A DNA stretch of 44,501 nt from positions 1-44,501 of the forward strand of contig CAYTZR010000014.1 of the NCBI GenBank assembly GCA_964442605.1. Reading direction: 5' to 3'. Shown piece after piece: positions 41,601 through 44,501 of this stretch (position 1 is the stretch's first letter; the number at the start of each line of letters is the position of its first letter). The translations under genes and the position numbers were made by a program. This stretch comes from Monoglobus sp964442605. GTDB lineage: Bacteria; Bacillota; Clostridia; Monoglobales; Monoglobaceae. The notes beneath the pieces were generated by a model, which saw nothing but the letters and a program-made list of their open reading frames with translations, was not told where the DNA came from and ran no database searches.

Positions 41601-42304
41601 AGCAAATTCTCAGCTATAGCTATCCGTACACTGAATTGACCAAAATTCCGCTCAAGCTTTCGGTTAGCGAGATAAAAAACACTCTCAGAGAAAACCGGAA
41701 TGAGCAGGAGTGGGAATATACCCCGCGACTCAGCGGCATAGCCGACAGAACCTTTCATTCTGCAGCGGAAAACGACGCGGCGGAAAGGGGAACCATTACA
41801 CATTATGTTTTGCAGCATATTAACCCTAACAAAACCAATTCCGTTGACGAAATTGCCGCTCAAATAAAAGGCTTCGTCGCAAGCGGAACAATTACGGCAA
41901 AGCAGTCCGAAAGCGTAAACATTAATTCAATTTTCGGCTTTTACAAATCACCTATCGGCAAAAGAGTTCGCACAGCGCACGCGGAAGGACGGCTGGAAAG
42001 GGAGTTTAAAATGCTGTTCCCCGTTAAAGCGTCGGAGATATATCCCGATTTTAAAGACCGATCGCACTGCGGCGCGGACATTATTGTCCAAGGTATTGCC
42101 GACTGCCTGTTTCTTGAAGACGGAGAGCTTGTTCTTATAGATTACAAAACAGACCGCTGCACGGCGGACTACGCCGCAATACAGGCGGAAAAATATCGGG
42201 TTCAGATTGATTACTACACAAGAGGAATTCAGGAAATAACGGGCGTAAACGTTAAGGAAAGGATTTTGTACTTTCTGACGCCGGGCGTTGCCGTAAATCT
42301 TTAA
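38696..42304 (+). CDS. addA: ATP-dependent helicase/nuclease subunit A
   Basis: 1202 residues, close to B. subtilis AddA. UvrD-like helicase: AAAGSGKTAVLVERI (Walker A, 25-30), FVDEYQDTNNIQ (motif II), GDLKQSIYGFRNA, TTIHKSKGLEYPVVILAG and LLYVAMTRAKEKLI. The C-terminal RecB-type nuclease has GIADCLFLEDGELVLIDYKTDR. It processes double-strand breaks to Chi-marked 3' tails for RecA. GGAGG lies six bases before the start. addB, normally just upstream, is not in the window. Confidence 0.96.
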   Translation: MNWTRAQAQAIEYNENKNILVAAAAGSGKTAVLVERIIRKILDENDPLSVDEILVLTFTNAAAREMKNKIKAAIDKKLKEFPDNKHLRAQASKIAAADISTIHAFAQKIIRNNIHRTDIPADFSLIDDGENELLLSEALDDCLERYYAKMDRLTSFADLTLGHGGIKDDKALRQIILRLYKYSQSLASPEKWLNNSVGLYKRVYDTGTISGTEWEKRFLEAANDILRKALEYYAEVNIIAEREFSEDDKFGAFFSREYEALKALSGCETADEFIKLKNGFKFKTRPRETKDEYIKSVLSEISVFRDKAKAILKEPLLSYGSIHEISERIMLLYPRVRTLKNIVLMLGRRHRRLKLSRGFLDFSDLEHRLIELIMNRDGAPTEFCRTLGNRYKMIFVDEYQDTNNIQDTLFTLLSGGRGNIFMVGDLKQSIYGFRNATPKLFLDKYMSYGKNENGFLSMLSDNFRSRETVVNSVNELFREIMFKNTADIDYSDAESLHCGADYPDADDNNPYKTEIIMTDVLDENSKSSGLAPSNKHEAEARSVAERILDLVYSEKLPIFDRGTGSFRPIDFGDIVILYRGGKERLNAFERTLRDYAIPVLSSGGGFLDSLEVNTVLAFLNIINNPLQDIPLIAVMRSPIFGFTADELSEIRTENRKDSFYRALQKSSSEKAAEFLEILTQLRKDSKHMGIHELIYKICYGLDYMAIVGGMRNGEVRTANLKLLLKTACDYEKRGLRGLFNFVDYLKKVSEKAELKQAKSTGNALSAVSVTTIHKSKGLEYPVVILAGTVTGASDKDAVKYDHDLGIGINYVDTENRIEYPSLPMQLIKYYKDKDSRAEEMRLLYVAMTRAKEKLIISCTNAKASNSSDWKKPIIDSSGRVIRQQIERTSVFRDWLVYGFLRNKNLDKLRDLMETDISGIRINEQSCGIDFKYISMPDEDSEETAAVRTEPQAAIPPKEQESAVEREELEQILSYSYPYTELTKIPLKLSVSEIKNTLRENRNEQEWEYTPRLSGIADRTFHSAAENDAAERGTITHYVLQHINPNKTNSVDEIAAQIKGFVASGTITAKQSESVNINSIFGFYKSPIGKRVRTAHAEGRLEREFKMLFPVKASEIYPDFKDRSHCGADIIVQGIADCLFLEDGELVLIDYKTDRCTADYAAIQAEKYRVQIDYYTRGIQEITGVNVKERILYFLTPGVAVNL

Positions 42305-42351
42305 TTGAATACATGGTTTTAAGGGGCGCTATTTTAAACGGAGGGATTATT

Positions 42352-43467
42352 ATGAAAGGATTAATTTTATCAATAACAGCGGGGCAGGGGCATAACCAAA
42401 CGGCAAAGGTGCTCAACAAGCAATTTAAAAAGCATGGCGTTGAATGTAAATATATGGACGCGTATAAGTATATAAACCCAAGACTTTCCGACTCTGTAAA
42501 CAGGATTTATCTTATGTCAACAAAAAAAATACCCAAAATCTACGGTGGTGTATACCGCATGTGCGAAAAGCGGAACACACAGTCAAGAATTGGTATAAGC
42601 GGTCTTGCGCGTCTGACTAACTCTGTGCTCTCGCGGAGCCTTATAAGACTGATACAAAGCGAGCAGCCCGACTTTATAATATGTACCCACGTTTTTGCGG
42701 CGCTGCTTATCACATATATATCTTCAATAGAAAGTCTAAACGCCAAAACCATCGGGATTGTAACCGATTTTACCGTCCATCCGTACTGGGAGGACAGTCT
42801 TATGGATTATTATATCATCGCCGATAAGAGACTGACTATACAGGGCGTGAAAAAGGGCTTTCCGGAGAACAAGTTTTTACCTCTCGGAATACCTATAGAC
42901 CCGAAATTTGCGGTCAAAACGGACAAATCGGAAGCAAAGAGGAGGCTCGGAATAGAGACGGAGCGCACCATTCTTGTGATGAGCGGAAGCATGGGATTTG
43001 GCAATATAATAGGTGAAATTCGTCGTCTTGATAAGCTGCCCCTTGACTTTGGCATTGTCACAATATGCGGAAACAACTCAAAGCTTAAAGCGCGAATTGA
43101 CGCGCTTGAAACAAGCAAACGAATTTATAACTATGGCTACAGCAGAAATGTGGATATACTCATGGATGCATGCGACTGTATAATCACCAAGCCCGGCGGA
43201 CTTACCACCAGTGAGGCTTTGGCAAAGCAGATACCTATGCTTATAAATAACCCTATTCCGGGTCAGGAGGATAGAAACGTGGAGTTTTTGCTGAACGCCG
43301 GCGCGGCAATCAAAATAAGCGGCACCAATCCTATTGACGAAGCGGTATACCAGCTGTTTGTCAGCGATGAACACAGAGTCCTGATGCAGCAGGCGATGAA
43401 GCTTATAGCAAAGCCCGACTCCGCCGAAGCTTTGGTAAAATTTGTGACGGAAAGCATTAACATATGA
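42352..43467 (+). CDS. UgtP/MGDG synthase-like diacylglycerol glycosyltransferase
   Basis: 371 residues from the ATG at 42352 (GGAGG seven bases upstream); the longer frame from 42313 would start inside the intergenic region. GT28-type fold: N-terminal LILSITAGQGHNQTAKVL (lipid acceptor side) and C-terminal CDCIITKPGGLTTSEALAKQIPMLINNPIPGQEDRN (nucleotide-sugar side). Relatives add glucose or galactose to diacylglycerol for glycolipids and lipoteichoic acid anchors. Last gene of the plus-strand unit; donor sugar not predictable. Confidence 0.92.
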   Translation: MKGLILSITAGQGHNQTAKVLNKQFKKHGVECKYMDAYKYINPRLSDSVNRIYLMSTKKIPKIYGGVYRMCEKRNTQSRIGISGLARLTNSVLSRSLIRLIQSEQPDFIICTHVFAALLITYISSIESLNAKTIGIVTDFTVHPYWEDSLMDYYIIADKRLTIQGVKKGFPENKFLPLGIPIDPKFAVKTDKSEAKRRLGIETERTILVMSGSMGFGNIIGEIRRLDKLPLDFGIVTICGNNSKLKARIDALETSKRIYNYGYSRNVDILMDACDCIITKPGGLTTSEALAKQIPMLINNPIPGQEDRNVEFLLNAGAAIKISGTNPIDEAVYQLFVSDEHRVLMQQAMKLIAKPDSAEALVKFVTESINI

Positions 43468-43498
43468 AAATAAGGAAATAGGGCTTTAATAAAGCCTT

Positions 43499-44048
43499 CA
43501 GACTGTAGACAAAACGGTTTTTTCAATCCGATTTATCCGATTTATTAAAAATAACATGCCGGACACGAGTGCGTCAAAGCTTTTGCGACTTTGCCGCCCC
43601 GTGGCGTGCCGCTTCTTAAGCGGCACCCCGCTCGGGTCCGGCGAGCGGGAGTGACCGGAACTGCGCAGCAGGTTCGTGCCTTATAAAGTAGACCGTTTTA
43701 TCACAAAAACTGGTTTACAAGCTACAAAAAAGTTTGGCATAGCGCTCGGGTCTGGCGAGCGCAACCGGGCTAGGCTCGAACAAAGTAGTCCGTTAGGACT
43801 AAAAAACAGAAATTGTATATAAACAAAAGTATGCATCCATCCATTAATTACATCTTGCCCCTGCGGGGCAGTCGCCTGCGCGCCTCACGTGTTCGCTAAC
43901 GCTCACCTACCGAAGCTTGCATTGCCACTCCTTGAGTGGCACAAAGACCCGGGCGGGGTGCCAAACCTTGCATAGCACCTTATTACTATTACTTTTTCCT
44001 AAAGGACTACTTCAATTAATTCAACCCGAGAGCGTGATCGCTGATTTT
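43499..44048. repeat. Intergenic repeat mosaic B
   Basis: Gene-free. 43499-43530, 43632-43657, 43680-43715, 43767-43809 and 43852-43924 are complements of modules in 214-682. 43577-43598 repeats the AAGCTTTTGCGACTTTGCCGCC module of 169-190 directly. Hairpins TGCCGCT..AGCGGCA (43607-43625) and TGCCACT..AGTGGCA (43923-43941) correspond to the one at 197-215. The mosaic begins about 32 bases after the ugtP-like stop. The short ORF across 43917-44177 has no ribosome site. Confidence 0.8.
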
Positions 44049-44133
44049 GATAAAGGCTTTGGCGACATTGCCGCCGCGGCTTGGCATGGCGGAATATGGG
44101 CTCGGCAATGGTTTCAAAGGCAAAGCCTTTATC
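44049..44133. repeat. 85-base nested inverted repeat
   Basis: GATAAAGGCTTTG (44049-44061) pairs exactly with CAAAGCCTTTATC (44121-44133). Inside, CATTGCCG pairs with CGGCAATG, and a further GC-rich core can fold. It shares the GCTTT-GCGAC-TTGCCGCC character with the modules at 169 and 43577. Confidence 0.8.
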
Positions 44134-44144
44134 AAAAAAGAAAA

Positions 44145-44384
44145 GTCTTACATGGGTATTACATAAGTCTTACATAAAAAAACCCGATAAAGCCCGTGAA
44201 AACGTTGGGTCTTACAGTCTTACATAAAATCCGAAAGGATACCCCTATATTTTAAAAAGTTTTATATATATATATTAAAATCATGTAAGACTTGTAAGAC
44301 TTGTAAGACATTGCCCTCAAACGCCGTGAAAACGTTAACTAAAAGTCTTACAAATTGTCTTACATGGCTTTTTTTATGTAAGAC
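44145..44384. repeat. GTCTTACA array with AT-rich core
   Basis: Ten copies of GTCTTACA or TGTAAGAC: 44145, 44167, 44209, 44217, 44284, 44293, 44302, 44345, 44357 and 44377. Spacings include tandem 8 and 9 bases. GTGAAAACGTT occurs twice (about 44195 and 44325). A run of about 40 bases nearly free of G and C lies at 44246-44280. This resembles an iteron cluster beside an unwinding region. Confidence 0.8.
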
Positions 44385-44501
44385 TTTTTATGTATTATCG
44401 TTTATTGTATCTCCTGCAGACGGTAAAGTCACAAAATTTTGGTGTTCCGCTCGTACTTTTGGCACTTTCTTAAGAAAAAAGTAACAGAATTAAGATGCTT
44501 G
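44336..44501. repeat. Terminal repeat copy matching window start
   Basis: Direct repeat of 1-165 at about 93 percent identity. It overlaps the last part of the GTCTTACA array. Confidence 0.85.

Noticed and set aside
43917..44177. 86-codon plus-strand ORF
   Set aside because: Spans repeat modules and hairpins, no ribosome site, no recognisable product.
1..44501. Window as a complete circular element
   Set aside because: End repeats differ by several percent and the gene content is chromosomal housekeeping.

Overview
The window reads as a chromosomal segment of an anaerobic, low-to-mid GC member of the Bacillota, most likely Clostridia. Evidence is strong AGGAGG-type ribosome binding sites, consensus sigma-A promoters with 17-base spacers, a rubrerythrin, GyrA with Clostridia-like motifs, the pyrH-frr-uppS-cdsA-dxr-rseP block, AddA and a UgtP-like glycolipid glycosyltransferase. 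Two large secreted PL1-type pectate lyases with TPAPTATP-like linkers plus KduI suggest a plant-pectin user, perhaps a Monoglobus-like gut lineage. That placement is a guess from gene content.

Layout: 1-682 is a gene-free mosaic of dispersed repeats. 688-3371 (minus) is a two-gene O-acetylation module (DHHW/AlgJ-like and MBOAT/AlgI-like). 3658-7659 is a secreted pectate lyase. 7727-10867 (minus) holds a lipoprotein and gyrA. 11180-12016 is kduI. 12182-14820 is bioY-bioD-bioA. Two tRNA genes (Trp, Ala) flank a tandem hairpin repeat. 15570-17549 (minus) is rplU-rpmA-obgE, and a DMT permease lies upstream. 18585-18905 is a candidate type I toxin-antitoxin-like locus with convergent promoters. 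18925-23433 (minus) is leuA and an SLH-type M13 metallopeptidase. 23867-24520 is a rubrerythrin with two rubredoxin modules. 24644-27157 (minus) is the second pectate lyase. 27282-28796 is a direct-repeat-bounded insert with a transposase relic and a sialidase-like protein. 28789-34069 (minus) is the conserved envelope, isoprenoid and translation block. 34129-38057 (minus) holds a hypothetical membrane protein, a COG2426 protein, a D,D-carboxypeptidase and tsaB-tsaE. 38195-43467 (plus) is a dCMP deaminase, addA and a ugtP-like gene. 43468-44501 is again a repeat mosaic, ending in the same sequence that opens the window.

The most unusual parts are non-coding. (1) The convergent-promoter locus at 18585-18905: both predicted RNAs begin with the same leader motifs and one encodes a 23-residue membrane peptide. 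(2) The two end mosaics, which share modules in direct and inverted orientation, contain a hairpin with compensatory base changes, and hold a dense GTCTTACA array beside an AT-rich tract that looks origin-like. (3) A recurrent pattern of short tandem duplications that carry the stop codon of the gene they follow. Functional calls for housekeeping genes rest on recognisable motifs; calls for the non-coding elements are inference from sequence structure.
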